This document shows, in pieces, positions 49,040 to 61,608 of a stretch of 64,000 bases of DNA. Both the position numbers and the translations under genes were made by a program. Source of the stretch: Oncomelania hupensis (taxonomy: Eukaryota > Mollusca > Gastropoda > Littorinimorpha > Pomatiopsidae). Positions within the stretch are counted from its first letter, which is position 1. Each line of letters begins with the position of its first letter. The stretch spans positions 43,831,011 to 43,895,010 of the forward strand of contig CM072523.1 in NCBI GenBank assembly GCA_036898135.1, read 5' to 3'. The notes under the pieces were generated by a model. It worked only from the letters and a program-made list of their open reading frames with translations. It searched no databases and had not been told where the DNA came from.

Positions 49040-50094
49040 AAAGGTAAGACTGCTACGATCCCTTGTCATCTCCATCTTTCTATACGCTTGCAGCCCCCGT
49101 GGGGGTGCCGGAGGTTTCAGTATAAATAATATCCCCAATTTCTGGAAATTTAGTGCTTTAAATTCCCACTGTTGCTGTCTTTATCCTTTGTTCTTTCTCA
49201 TTCCTACTCTGTTCTATCAATCTATTATTCTATCTTTTTCTTTGCTAGACAAGTCATCTACCTTTTTTTTTGAAAACTCTTCCGGAACAATACTCCTCAT
49301 TTGTGTATGGGGTCTGTTGGATCAGCTTAGGAATATTGAACGCTTTCTGCCAAATGGTCACTGGGGCTTCCTATGATGTTAGTATTTAGCAATGTAGGCA
49401 TTTTATATGTATGTGTTTTGTTAATATTGTATAATGATGTTTGTATTTTGTTTTTCTTGTAAACGGGGGTTCGATAAATTAGAGTATAGCCTCAGCGTCC
49501 CCTGTGTGGGATGTCTTTATTGTGACCGGCTGGTAGATTGATTGCCTTCAGTGTTACCACTAGGGTTGTTTCGGCAGATTTTTTATGCGGATCAGGGGTG
49601 AGTCCTCTTTCACTTCTCTAGTCCTGATTTGGCTCGGAAGAATCCGCTGGACCTAAAGCAATAACCATGTAATGTAATGTAATACGCTTATGAAACATGG
49701 ACCCTCACAGCAGATTTACAATGAAGAATACAAAGCATGGGCATTTCCTATACCCAGCACATCACCAACTACAAAGTCCGACAGACCATCACACAAGCCA
49801 TTGGACGACACGATGACCTGATCACAGTGGTGAAGAAACGGAATTTTCGATGGTATGGAGACGTCACCAGATCATCAGGCCTTGCAAAGACCATCCTGCA
49901 AGGCACAGCGCAAGGAGGTAGAAAAAGAGGAAAAAGAGATGGGAGGACAACATTTGAGAATGGACTGGTATGACGCTGAGCGAAGCCATGAGGGTTGCTG
50001 AGGACAGAGAAAGATGGAGTATGCTAGTTAAATGATCATCTGTGGTGCCCCTACGAACTCCGAGTTACGGGATAGGATAAGATAGGATAGGATA
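49040..50094 (+). mobile_element. RTE-like LINE fragment split by a 700-bp-family insertion
   Basis: The left piece (49040-49091) ends in CTATACGCTTGC; the right piece resumes at 49682 with ATACGCTTATGAAACATGG and runs to the GGATA tail near 50094. Between them lies the insertion at 49092-49681. Confidence 0.88.
49092..49681 (+). mobile_element. SINE-like 700-bp family, copy 4, inserted in an RTE-like LINE
   Basis: 5'-truncated to begin at GCCCCCGTGGGGGTGCCGG. The 3' end reads GAATCCGCTGGACCTAAAGC and a TAATG-type tail, like the RNase H LINE rather than the ATCA tail. The TSD is ATACGCTT. Confidence 0.85.
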
Positions 50095-50147
50095 GTTAAA
50101 ATAAAAAAAAATCATGTTGGTATATTTGTCAGAAATGTGCCGCAACT

Positions 50148-50455
50148 CGAGCGTTGTGGCTGCATGGCCTAAGGTGGGACTCTTGCCTTGTCCACAGGCT
50201 ACCGTTAGAAACCAATGGTGTCTGACATGTGCGGGTTCAATCCCACCTTTGGGCATTATGTTTTTCCAAATATTATTTACTTTTGACTTGGGCAACGTCT
50301 CTGAGGTTTTCTCCGGGTACTCCGGTGTGTTCTGAGCAAAATTTCAAAAAACAAAATAATAGGTATGTTGGGTTTGGGTGCACCACAGGCTGCGTCTATG
50401 CCTTCCCCAAGGGATACAGTCCAAAATTTTCAGATAACAAGGGACAATAAATGGT
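50148..50455 (+). mobile_element. tRNA-derived SINE, family A, diverged copy
   Basis: CGAGCGTTGTGGCTGCATGG, GGGTTCAATCCC and TTCTCCGGGTACTCCGG match the family with more changes than the copy at 47455. Confidence 0.82.
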
Positions 50456-51660
50456 AAAATATAAATAATCCGCAGGTTTTATAAAAACAAAGCTTGAAAT
50501 GATTTTAAATTATTTTGTAGCGTGTGTTTTGTTTGTTTAATTCTTTACTTGAACTGCTTGTACAATATTCTTTTTTTATGCTGGTATAATTTTGGTGGTA
50601 TTTCTTCTTTCATGTTGAACTATTGAAGGGTATTACATTTATTATTTTATCAAGAAGTTTTTGTTTTGATTATAATCATGTTTATTCATTTGAAAAAAAG
50701 ATGCTAAACAAATAATTTTGAAAATTATGTGCCTGTGTTTAAAAAAAAATCATTACTGAATATTTATGAAATTGGAAGCATTGTACAAAGAATAAATATT
50801 TGACAGAGAGAGGGTAATATTATTGTATACACTTTTGCCTTGATTGAAAAATTGTATGACTTTATTATATTAATACCTGAAATCAAACAAACATGTTTAG
50901 GAGAAAGCATTAATATACATTGAAGTATTGGTGAGTATGAAGAAGGTGGAAACAAAATGATTGTAATTACCATCAATTGTAATTACCATCAAAAATAAAA
51001 TCTGAAACATAATGTTATCAAGTCAGTAAAAAGACACACACATAATTTATTCAAACCATTTGTTAAATATATTACTGTCATATGTATTTCATGGCTTTCT
51101 TTTTTTCTTTTTTTCAGTTTTGAAATCATAGAAATGAGCTGGTACCTTCATCTTTGCTTGTTGCCTACCTTGACCACATTTGTTTGATTCAATGTGATTG
51201 GCTGTGCAGCTTTTGCTGGATCAAATGCATGGTTTTATACATATGTAAGAGTAAAGCTAAGATGAATATTAAGTCATTTAGTTAATTGCCCACTTTATTT
51301 CCCCCCAGTTAATACTAAAATGGAGGCTTAATCTATGATGATGGTGATGATAACTATACAATAAATAACAAAGTAAAGGTTAAAGAAAATGTTCACTTGT
51401 TTGATTTGAGAATGGTGTGCTAATAAAAACCAAGTCTTCCTTAATAATGATGATAGTCCTTAGGCATCCATACCTGTGCAACACCTTTGAGAGGAAAATT
51501 TGCTAAAATTAGATTGAGGAATTTTTATTTTATTTTGTTTGTGTGTCTCCCAGTGGCGGTGTCAGATTTTCTGTGTAAATGTTACCAACAATCTGTGTCT
51601 ATACACATATTGTCTAAAAAAATCAGTCAGTTCGTATTTTGACTGACCACTCGCCAATAA
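50456..51660. other. AT-rich intergenic stretch, nothing recognised
   Basis: No ORF with a recognisable domain, no inverted-end element and only short homopolymer runs were seen. Confidence 0.5.
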
Positions 51661-51679
51661 ATGTAATGTTTCTGTCATT

Positions 51680-52150
51680 CTCATTTGTTCTTTCTTGCTC
51701 CTACTCTGTTCTATCAATCTACTATCATCTTCGCTAGACCAGTCACCTACCATTTTTCTTTGAAAATATTCGAAAACTCCTCATTTGTATATGGGGTCTG
51801 TTGGGTTAGCTTGTGGATATTGGACGTTTTCTGCCAAATGGTCACTGGGGCTTTCTATGGTACTGTTTAGCAATGTAAGCGTTTTTTATGTAGGTTTTGT
51901 TAATATTTTATAATGATGTTTATATTCTATTTTGTTTTTCTAAAAGGGGGTTCGATAAATTAGAGTACCGCCTCAGCATCCCCTGCATGGGATGCCTTGA
52001 TTGTAAAGTGAGCGGCTGGTGAAGTGCCTTCAATGTTACCATTAGGGTTGTTTCAGCAGATCTTTTATAAGGATCAGAGATGAGTCCTCTTTCAGCCAAG
52101 TTGTGGTCCTGATTCAGCTCATTGCAATCCGCTGGACCCTATAAACCATG
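51680..52150 (+). mobile_element. SINE-like 700-bp family, old degraded copy 5
   Basis: It matches the family from TCTTTCTTGCTCCTACTCTG to CTGATTCAGCTC and CCGCTGGACC, but with many substitutions; no TSD was found. Confidence 0.75.
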
Positions 52151-52282
52151 ATTAAATAACTAATTTTTTTGTGCAATAATGTTTCCTTTTTCTTTATTGC
52201 TAAATTACTGGGAGCATTATTACAATTGTATTAAGAATAAAATAAAGAGATCAAATATTTCCAGATGAATTACTTGTTTTTA

Positions 52283-52288
<6 letters not shown>

Positions 52289-52379
<91 letters not shown>

Positions 52380-52386
52380 TCTCTCT
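52289..52386. repeat. CT microsatellite
   Basis: About 98 bp of CT with two interruptions. Confidence 0.95.
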
Positions 52387-53221
52387 GTTATTGGTTATGG
52401 ACAAAAATTGAGTGTGTTATGACCCAGCCACATTTTTGCAGGATGCATGGTAGCGTGCAGAATATCAAGAGTCAATATTTGGGTCTTTAAAGGGTTTTAG
52501 CCTCTTTCAACAAAGTCAATGTGAGATGGGGAAATAAAAGTGTCAAACGTTTACGTTTGACGTTTCATAGATTATAGTCCCCAACACATCGGGTCAAAAT
52601 CATCCCTCACCCTTTATTCAATATAGGTGTGTGGGCACAGTTTATATCAAGGTTATATATATATATTCGATATAGATCGATATAGATAAAAATATTAAAA
52701 CACTAATAAAATCACTAATTTTTAGCCAATTTGAGTGTTGATACATGTAGTGTCAAAATGATCAGCTTGATAGCGCGAACATTTATCAATCATTTAAACA
52801 ATAAAACAAATCAAATTACCACTTTTGATCATGCGCCATCGATAGACTTTGTCATCAAAAATAAACAAAATCAATAGTAACGTTAAAAAGAAGTGCCTGT
52901 TTGATTAAAATGACCCTCATTCAAATTCCTATATAATCATTACCAAAATCATGTCTCTACCTTTACACCATCTGTTTGAGTGATGGATGTGTGTGTGAGG
53001 GAGGATGAGACAGGGGGAGCAGGTACACACATAGGCCATGATCTATCATTTGCAATACGTCACATCCAAAAGCCTAGTTAAGCTATCTCTCTTAAAGTTA
53101 AAAAAGTTTATCATCTGCTTCCATGTGGGCAGGATGGGACAGAGTCTTTCAAGCGTGACGGCTGGCTAATCACCCCCTTCCCCCGGCTGGCTAATCACCC
53201 CCTCGGGATATCTCACCGTAC

Positions 53222-53560
53222 TTGACAAGGCGCTGGTCAATAATCTAACTCAAAACTGTCGAGACGCTCACTTGCAGCCTTTGGGCGCATGGTCTGACGC
53301 CCAGACAACTGAGCACTATCCACACAGTACTTGACCAGGCGCTGGCCAATACATGATCTAGCTCAAAACCGTCGAGACGCGCACTTGCAGCCTTTGGGCG
53401 CATGGTCTGACGCCCAGACAACTGAGCTCTATCCACGCAGTACTTGATCAGGCGCTGGCCAATAAATGATCTAACTCAAAACCGTCGAGACGCGCACTTG
53501 CAGCCTTTGGGTGCTTGGTCTGACGCCCAGACAACTGAGCACTATCCACATTGCTCAAAT
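53222..53560 (-). repeat. 113-bp tandem repeat, three copies, derived from a SINE tail
   Basis: GAGACGCGCACTTGCAGCC (GAGACGCTCACTTG in the first) recurs at 53261, 53374 and 53487, exactly 113 bp apart. Each unit also has GCATGGTCTGACGCCCAGAC and AACTGAGC. Read on the minus strand, the unit matches the tail of the family B SINE at 57900-58010. A GT run (53645-53672) follows nearby. Confidence 0.9.
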
Positions 53561-53641
53561 TGAGTTGATTGTATAGTGTCGCCCAGGACCAATTCGCCTT
53601 GACCAAGATAAAAGTTAAAAGAGATAAAGAGATAAAGAGAG

Positions 53642-53676
<35 letters not shown>

Positions 53677-53992
53677 ACGCGCGCGCGTGACTGTGCGTAT
53701 GAGTGCGCCATGGGCGAGTGTATGTATGACATTTAGTTGTTTTTGTGGTTGGCTTCTTTTAATGTTTAAGCTTTAGAATGATTGACTGCATATGTGGCGT
53801 GAAAGAGAAAATCTGTACACTGTGTTGTGGAGAGGGGAGAGGAGTACATTCTGCAGTAATAGCATTGTTATTTAGTAGTCTGTCAATGTATGCGGTAATG
53901 TTAATATTATTAGTTATGTCCGTGTGAGTCGTTTGTTTGTACGATTATGTTTTACATGAAGCATCTTTGTTTTCACTATAACCAAAGAGCTT

Positions 53993-54201
53993 ATGATAGA
54001 AAGAGGGGGAACTTGGTACAGAACCGCGAGACGAAATGTACGAGTTATGCTCCCTTGTCGACATTCTCGTGGCAGAAAGTCAAAAGGCGACCGAGTGAAA
54101 CAGGGCGGTGACTTTTGCACAGCTATCAATTGCCATAATGCCAGATACAAGAAAAGTTGTGTTGGAAAGTCCTTTTTCAAATTTCTAAGAGACAAAGAAA
54201 G
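53993..54201 (+). CDS. THAP-type zinc-finger exon (first half of domain), orphan
   Basis: The frame from ATG 53993 (or the in-frame ATG 54047) leads to FCTAINCHNARYKKSCVGKS and FFKFLRDKER, then AG|GTAAAT. Cys-x4-Cys, Asn after the second Cys and the FFKF pattern match the N-terminal half of the C2CH THAP DNA-binding domain. The domain normally continues with a Trp and a Cys-x2-His in a later exon; none was found in the next 3 kb. It could be the first exon of a host THAP gene or the relic of a P-element-type transposase. Confidence 0.55.
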
Positions 54202-54429
54202 GTAAATTGCAATTGAAAATCAAGTGGCTGGACTACATATGATTCATAGCTGTGTGAAAGCTAGTGTGACAGTGATCTTTTACCATTTTTCTATCTATCT
54301 CTGTACCCCAGCCTTAACACAGACCGAGCTAAATAAATAAATGTATTAAAGTAATTCACCGGGTGACTCACTAGCGGTTCCCATCGAATAAAGCGTGAGG
54401 GTTACAGCAATCTATTGTGCAGAGCCCAG

Positions 54430-54930
54430 CAACAAAGAAACCCCACGTTACACTTTAATTGGCGAGCCTAGTCAGGATCTGTGTATAATAGGAATTGGGT
54501 ATAACCGGATCTAGGTACAATAGAATAAGATAACAGTAGTAGTAGTAGAATAACTTAGAATAGTTGTAAGTGTAGGACAAGGATACAGTTTTGGTGCACT
54601 ATTCTTTATTTAAAAACGTTTTTGCTTCAATTCTTTTTGTGCCTGTATGTTGCATTGTTCTTTTGCAGGTTTTGCTTAAATAACTGTTGTTTGCCATTTG
54701 ACTCTTGTTTTATTGTATTATTGATTACGAATTTTATGGTCTTTGCATTGTTGTTATTGAATTGCAATATTGCTAGTGTTTTTGTATTCCACGTGAGTCA
54801 GAGGTTGGTCATAGACACTTTTGACAATGTCGGACCCAGTGGCCTTGAGATTGCGTTTCAAGGAATTGGGAGAAGCTTTAAACTTAGCAGGGGGAGACCT
54901 AAATTTACGTCCCCGGACACATTAAGCGTA
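54430..54930 (+). other. Possible LTR-retrotransposon leader and gag-start remnant
   Basis: AATTGGCGAGCCTAGTCAGG at about 54460 resembles the leader just after a 5' LTR in Gypsy-type elements. A short frame at 54829 starts MSDPVALRLRFKELGEALNL and stops after 32 codons. No LTR pair or polymerase was found, so this is tentative. Confidence 0.25.
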
Positions 54931-55671
54931 TAGGGGACGAAAGTATATTCTTCACAATTTGAAAGTTATATGTTTTTTTCCCCTTCTTTTCTTTCTTTCT
55001 ATTTAGGCGGGCTGAACCGCCACATGACCGGACTAAGCCACCTTGTGATCTGGCCATTATATATCCGTAATCACGCGTATTCAAAATTGACGACGTGTTC
55101 TTTCTACGAAAAGGTAAAAAAAAAGTTACTCTCAGACAGTTGCTGGTTGGTTGCGCTTCTCAGACGCCATCTTTGCCCGCTTTGAGCTGAACAGTTTAGC
55201 TCGGTCTATCCGAGCCATCGCCCGGTTCTACTTGAGCAGTTGCGCATCAGCCGAGCTAACCCGACCGTATCACTGAATGCAAAATAAATACGCTGGGTGC
55301 CACCAGGAAGACACAACAGATACAATGATTACACTTACAGCCTAGGTAGTCTACACTGAGTCCTAAACATTGTTACCTAAAAGAACAGGTGTTCCTTTAC
55401 CTTTCCGTCGTTGGGGAGTTTGGGACCTCCCTTTTTCTTTTATTATTTTTCTCTGGACCAGCTTAGTAAGGGCTGTTTCCATCTCCTCTTCTCGCTGCCT
55501 AAATATTCCCCGGTTCTAAAAAGAGTCAGGTACCAATTCATAGCTGGGTGGATTTATAATATGTTGTGCGCTGGTTTCATTCTTTTGGGGGGGTTGTCGT
55601 TTGGTGGCTGCCTTTCAAGGGTGGTCACCCATCCAAGCGCGGTGATCTAGCGTGTACACAAACCACTACGC

Positions 55672-56366
55672 ACCCCTTGGGGTCATGAGCAATCTTGCCA
55701 CTGTAGATTGTTCTAACCTATAACGGGAAAAGTGAAAGCCCCAGTTGAAAACCTGTCTTGCCTTTGTAGGCATGACTGATTCACTGCGGCAACAGTACCC
55801 TCGTTGGAGTGCCGGGGGTTTCAGTATAAATAGTATCCCCACTTTCTGGAAATTTAGTGCTTTAAATTCCCACTGTCGCTGTCTTCCTCATTTGCTCTTT
55901 CCCATTCCTGATCTATCCTATCACTCTGCTATACTATCTTCTTCTTCGCTAGATCAATGACCTACCTTTTTTCTTGAAAACTCTTCCTGGACAAGACTCC
56001 TTGTTTGTGTATGAGGTCTGTTGGATCAGCTTTAGAGTGTTGGACGCTTTCTGCCGGGTGGTCACTAGGGCTTCCTATGATGTTATTATTTAGCACTATA
56101 GGCATTTTATATGTATGTGTTTTGTTGATGATTTATAATGATGTTTGTATTCTATTTTGTTTTTGTAACCGGGGGTTCGAGTAGTTGGGGTAAAGCCTCA
56201 GCCGTCCCCTGCGTGGGATGTCTTTATTGTAAAGTGACTGGCCGGTGGAGGGCATTCAATTTTCCCACTAGGGTTGTTTCGGCAGATCTTTTATGCGGAT
56301 TGGGGGTTGTCCGGTCCTGATTTGGCTCGGAAGAGTCCGCTGGACCTAAAGCATCAATCAATCAAA
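55672..56366 (+). mobile_element. SINE-like 700-bp family, full-length copy 6
   Basis: AAACCACTACGC occurs at 55660-55671 and 56367-56378 (12-bp TSD). The internal sequence includes TTTCAGTATAAATAGTATCC and the complete 3' end with ATCA repeats. Confidence 0.92.
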
Positions 56367-56739
56367 AAACCACTACGCCACAACGCCACCCAGCCGTGTT
56401 ATAATTATGTTGACATAAGAGCGTAAGGCTGCTTATTACTACAGAATTGGACTTCAGCCAGTCTCTGAGGGGCACTTCGGTTTCCTCGGCTTTCTTCAAT
56501 AATGGTATTGGATACAGTCTATCTAACATTTTAAAAATTCAAATTCGGTTTCGATTTCCGTCTTCTAACAGCGACTTGCTGTTTACACTGCATGTTTGAG
56601 TGATGGATATATGTTTTAGGAATTTTGGTGTGTATGTAGAAGTGTCTGTAACATGTGAGCGTTTAAGTTGGTTACAGATCGCCCCGCTTTGAGACTGATT
56701 TAGGAATAAGGCCCGTATGGCATCCATTGTTGGTGTTGT

Positions 56740-56751
56740 TCTTCTTCTTCT

Positions 56752-56799
<48 letters not shown>

Positions 56800-56820
56800 A
56801 TTATTATTATTATTGTCATA

Positions 56821-56856
<36 letters not shown>

Positions 56857-56875
56857 TGTGTCGCTGTTATTACAT

Positions 56876-56952
<77 letters not shown>

Positions 56953-57020
56953 AAATACATCTTTATTACCACAAAAGAGAAATGACAACAGGCACAGGAT
57001 CACAATGTAAAATACATTAA

Positions 57021-57055
<35 letters not shown>

Positions 57056-57058
57056 ATA
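56740..57058. repeat. ATT and AAAT microsatellites
   Basis: Four ATT runs between about 56752 and 56951, then AAAT at 57017-57057. Poly-Ile, poly-Tyr and poly-Asn frames are artefacts. Confidence 0.95.
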
Positions 57059-57378
57059 TGCGACTGATCACACCTAGGAGTGAGTGTCTTCCTTGAGGCT
57101 GCCCTTTGATGGGTGGCTCCTCAGATCAGTGGTGGCTCCTGCTGTGCAGAATCCTTTACGGCTTTATTGTAATTAAGGTGTTTGTTAAGGGGAAGCATAC
57201 CAGCTAGTTTTAATTTTGAATCAGTTTTGATAGAAGTGTTGGAAATAAGTAATTAATTATCACCGTTGTTTGTGGGTTGTTGGGGGAAGGAAGAGGGGAG
57301 CGCGAGGGTTGACGAACGAAGAGGGAAGGGAGATGGTTTGAAGGGCGTGGACGGTATATTGTGGTATATATTATATTA

Positions 57379-57385
<7 letters not shown>

Positions 57386-57432
<47 letters not shown>
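57386..57432. repeat. GA microsatellite
   Basis: Pure GA, about 47 bp. Confidence 0.95.
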
Positions 57433-57436
<4 letters not shown>

Positions 57437-57640
57437 ACTTCGACTTTTACAATTTATTGCTTTATTTTGTGTGAGAATGGTCTAGTCAGTGGTAATTTTG
57501 TTGTTGTACTAGGGGCAACAACCTGTGTACAGCTTAATAAACGTCAGGCAGCAAAATTACAGAAGTACTCTCCCTTGGGTTGTATTTTTACATCTTTTGT
57601 ATTAACGAATGAACCCTTTGAATTGTATGGTTTTGGCATT

Positions 57641-58030
57641 GTAGTGTATTGGTCTAATGGTAGTACTTTGGCTTGCGGATCTGAAGGTCCCAGGTTCGAG
57701 CCCTGTCTAGGCCATTGTGTTGTGTCCCTGGGAAAGACACTTTACTCCCGTTTCCTACTCCTTCGGATGAGAGTATAAACCGAGGCTTAGTTTGTGTGTC
57801 GCATACGTTCCATCATAGCGGACTTTAAAGATCCTGACGCTCATGTCCTAGACGGGTGAGTGCCGGTAACAAGAACACACACATGCACTTGGTCTGGCTG
57901 GCCAGGATAGTGCTCAGTTGTCCGGGCGTCAGACCATGCGCCGAAAGGCTGCGGGTGGGCGTCTCGGGCGGTTTGAGTTAGAGCCTGTATCGGCGAGATA
58001 AGTGCGCTATAAAAGTCCTCAATAATAATA
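57641..58030 (+). mobile_element. tRNA-derived SINE, family B, long copy 2
   Basis: The head is GTGTATTGGTCTAATGGTAG, the B box AGGTTCGAGCC, and the body is shared with 11187. An additional tail module of about 120 bp (GTTGTCCGGGCGTCAGACCA to GCGCTATAAAAGTCC) follows, then AAT repeats. The extra module is the source of the 53222 tandem array. Confidence 0.85.
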
Positions 58031-58403
58031 TATTTTTGGTTAAATTTCCTCTCTCTAGCCTTGTCACCGACATATAGACTTGTTTAATATGGTGGTGGTG
58101 GTGATGCTGCTGCTGCTGTTGGTGATGATGATAATGGTGATAACGACGATGATAACGATGACTGGAAACAATTCTTTGTTAAACACGTTTGCTCTATATC
58201 TCAAAAGCGACTGAACCGATTTTGATGTATGTTATAAAGGTACTTTAACCGCCATTCAAACGTTTTATATCATTTACTTTTTCCTCTATCTCAAAGGTCA
58301 AGATGAAGTCAAACGTATTATATATATATTTAAATATTGTATTTTAGAAAGGGGTTCAAAATTGTCATTATCATTGATTTTTTTTTTGATGTAGGTCTAT
58401 AAC

Positions 58404-58617
58404 TATAGGCACTGTGCAAGGAGGTAGAAGAAGAGGGAAACCGAAAAAGAGGTGGGAGGACAACATTCGAGAATGGACTGGTTTGACACTGAGCGAAACC
58501 ATCAGGGTTGCTGAGGACAGGGAAAGATGGAGTACGCTAGTTAAACCATCATCTGTAGTGCCCCACGACCTCCGAGTTACGGGATAGGATAGGATAGGAT
58601 AGGATAGGATAGGATAG
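58404..58617 (+). mobile_element. RTE-like LINE 3' tail, short copy
   Basis: It starts at GCACTGTGCAAGGAGGTAGA and runs to seven GGATA repeats. CTATAACT borders it at the left (about 58396) and again just after the tail (about 58620), a likely 8-bp TSD. Confidence 0.88.
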
Positions 58618-58619
58618 GG

Positions 58620-59590
58620 CTATAACTCCACATCCACAACTTCACACCTACTAGACCACAATCTACCGCCCACGCCCTTCAACAATCTCCCTCGTGCTCC
58701 CCTCTCCCTTCCCCCCAACAACCCGCACACAAACGCCATCTCTCCATCCCACTTGAGACAGACTAAACCAACAAAAAGAGGATGATGATAATATTTTGGC
58801 TCTCTTAAAGCGTAAGTATATTTTAGAGACGGGGATCCAGCTCTTGTCATTTAAACTAATGTTTGTTTGACTGCTCTTTTTGTGTGTGTGGACAGTTCCA
58901 CATGTCCTCTTAACGCCGCTAAGGGATCAGCACTCTGTTCCCTCAGACTAATCTATGTTCCCACAGTCCTAAATGTATGTTTCCGCTCAATAAGGCTCAA
59001 AACGCGGCCGGCGATCTGCACAGGTGCACATGCTAAACACACTTGGACATACACAAAAAACACACACCTATCATATCTCTCAGCAATGTGGTGTAAAGGC
59101 AGGGTAATCGCTATTGGGAGACAGCAAGGATATATAAATATATTTTGATGTTGTTATTGTTGACTGCATCCAGTTTCATACCACAAAAAGGGTCTTCAGG
59201 TTCACGTTCCCTCAGCCTTACGGGATAACCCAGACCTGGAGGAACAATAGATCCAAGATTGAAGAAACGCAGGCCTGGGGAGAACATCAGGCTGACCCAT
59301 CTTTACTCTGAAAACAGTGCCATAATCGCCTTTTCCATTAAGGGGATCCCAACAGACAGAAGCTCATTTTGGCTATAAAAACCGAACAGCGAGGGAGACA
59401 TCAAGGCTCACAGACTGATGACCTCCGAAACAACGGCTGTCGCCTCGGCACTCAACTTATTTGATTTGCGATCTACCTACAACTCTACACCATCCCCTTA
59501 ACTCCCCCTCCCACCTCCACTCCGGCCCCCTCCACACACAACGTTTACCGACCATCCCCGCCCCTTCTCTCAGCTTTCCTTCTTTCCACA
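58620..59590. other. Intergenic stretch, no gene recognised
   Basis: Pyrimidine-rich patches at 58630-58760 and 59465-59590 flank otherwise unremarkable sequence. No domain-bearing ORF was seen on either strand. Confidence 0.45.
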
Positions 59591-59595
59591 CACCA

Positions 59596-59700
59596 CCGTG
59601 GTGAAGGAACGGAAACTCCGATGGTATGGCCACTTTCTCAGAGCATTTAGGCCTTGCAAAGACCATCCTGCAAGGCACGGTGCAAGGAGGCAGAGGACTA
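59596..59700 (+). mobile_element. RTE-like LINE C-terminal fragment
   Basis: GTGGTGAAGGAACGGAAACT and CGATGGTATGGCCAC match the C-terminal domain of the LINE at 9855-9960. The tail is missing and GGT/GAT repeats (59730-59870) follow. Confidence 0.85.
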
Positions 59701-60544
59701 AGGCTTTAAAAGAAGAAGCGGAAGATGACGATGGTGGTGGTGGTGGTGGTGGTGGTAGAGGTGGTGGTTACGATGATGATGATGATGATGATGATGATGG
59801 TGGTGGTGATGATATTAATGATGGTGGTGGTGATGATGATGATCACGACGATGATGACGATGACGATATTGTGGTGGGGCTGGTGGTGGTGCTATTGCAG
59901 ATGATGATGATTGGATTTGAAAAACATTTTTTAAACAAGAAAGTGACTATGCCGACCTTATTCTTCTATAAAAACAAAAACAAAAAAACAACAACTAAAC
60001 AACAACAATAACAACAACACATCAACAGCAATTCATACACACAAAATGACCCACGCTGACCACAGTGTATGATTTCCACTACTGCGAAGCATCCCCCCTC
60101 CACCCTATTCCTTATTCCCCTTACCCAAATTTTAAAAAAAAAATTTTTAAAATAACAACAAACAACATTACATAGACTGAGAGTGACAAAATGCTTTAAA
60201 GGCAGAAGTCATGTATCACCAAGACCCGAATTAATTTATTCTTTTTTTTTTTCAAAAGGCTCCCTTGACGCTGGCTGTATAATGTGATTGATGAACTACA
60301 CACAAGATATCAATGAGAGGCAGGGGAGAGATTGATCATACATCGCCACACCACAGTACTGTACAGCTGATTCACGCTTAAAGCTATTCCGAGGCGGTGT
60401 TTAGGTATTTCCAGAATCTACAAATACTTTAAAAAATAGTCGGGGGAGGAGAAACAAGGAGGGGTGGGGTGGGGGTGGGGGGGTGGAGGGAGAAGGAGGT
60501 GGGGAAAGGAAGGGAAGGGGGTGGTGATAGTAAACGAGCCAAAA

Positions 60545-60710
60545 GTCGGTCTGTCTGTCAAGTCGATCTGACTGTCTGTCGGTCTGTCTGTCAAGTCGAT
60601 CTGACTGTCTGTCTGTCAAGTCGATCTGACTGTCTGTCGGTCTGTCTGTCAAGTCGATCTGACTGTCTGTCGGTCTGTCTGTCAAGTCGATCTGACTGTC
60701 TGTCGGTCTG
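60545..60710. repeat. Tandem repeat, units of about 25-33 bp, five copies
   Basis: TCTGTCTGTCAAGTCGATCT plus GACTGTCTGTCGG repeated; one unit is shorter. The Asp-Arg-rich and Ser-Val-Cys-rich frames are artefacts. Confidence 0.95.
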
Positions 60711-61123
60711 CTAGAAGCCACGTCTCAGGAACCACTGTGTCGATTTTCATCAACGTTCATAGAAACATTACTTGTAGGTGATTGGCGTGCCTCCGGCGCC
60801 ATTATGTTTGCCCTTCGGCAAAGGTCAAGGTCAATGGGGTCTATTTGCTGCTAAACACGTTTAGATCAACATCTCCAAAGGGTGAATTGGAAGCATTTGG
60901 GCATTCCGGTGAAAGGGTCAGGTTCACTTTAAGGAGAATGGGAAGGAAATGAAACCAAATCTGAACTCTCCTCTTCAGCCAAATTTGCTCCTGCTTACTA
61001 ACAGCACAGGAAGCAGTAGGGCATAAGAGGAGAAAGAGGAGGAGAAAGGGGAGAAAGAAGAGGAGTTGGAGTTGAAGGAGGAGGAGGAAGGGAGGGGGGT
61101 GGGGAGGATGATGAAGAAGGAAA

Positions 61124-61193
61124 GCGTGATGATGATGATGATGATGATGATGATAATGATGATGATAATGACGATGATGATGATGATAATGAC

Positions 61194-61238
<45 letters not shown>

Positions 61239-61240
61239 AA
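61124..61240. repeat. GAT microsatellite
   Basis: GAT repeats with GATAAT interruptions; another GAT-rich patch is at 61515-61608. Confidence 0.95.
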
Positions 61241-61608
61241 TGGCGAATGAAAGAACATTTAGCGTTTCAACCTCCCCACCCCTTATTGGCAGTATAATGG
61301 CAGAGGGAGATAACCACCCCACAGAGGAGCGTTGTAAGCAACTAAATCAACACTGAGCCACCAGAGAAATCAAAGTGTTAAGATGGACAGCAACAACAAC
61401 AACAAAAAAGAAGACTTTAATCGTGCCTACCACGGGAATCAAGACCGGGGGTCATCGCTGTGCCTGGCGAACCACTCTCTACCACTAAGCTACAATGGTG
61501 GGACACATGATAACGCCAACGAAGATGAAGACGACCATGATGTTGATGACGACGATGGTGGGGGTGACCACGACGATCGCCATAATGATGATGATGTTGA
61601 TGATGATG

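Noticed and set aside
59730..60011. Asp/Gly-rich 137-codon frame
   Set aside because: It fuses a LINE fragment to GGT/GAT microsatellites.
60401..60721. 106-codon Asp-Arg-Gln-rich protein
   Set aside because: Produced by a 25-33 bp tandem repeat.
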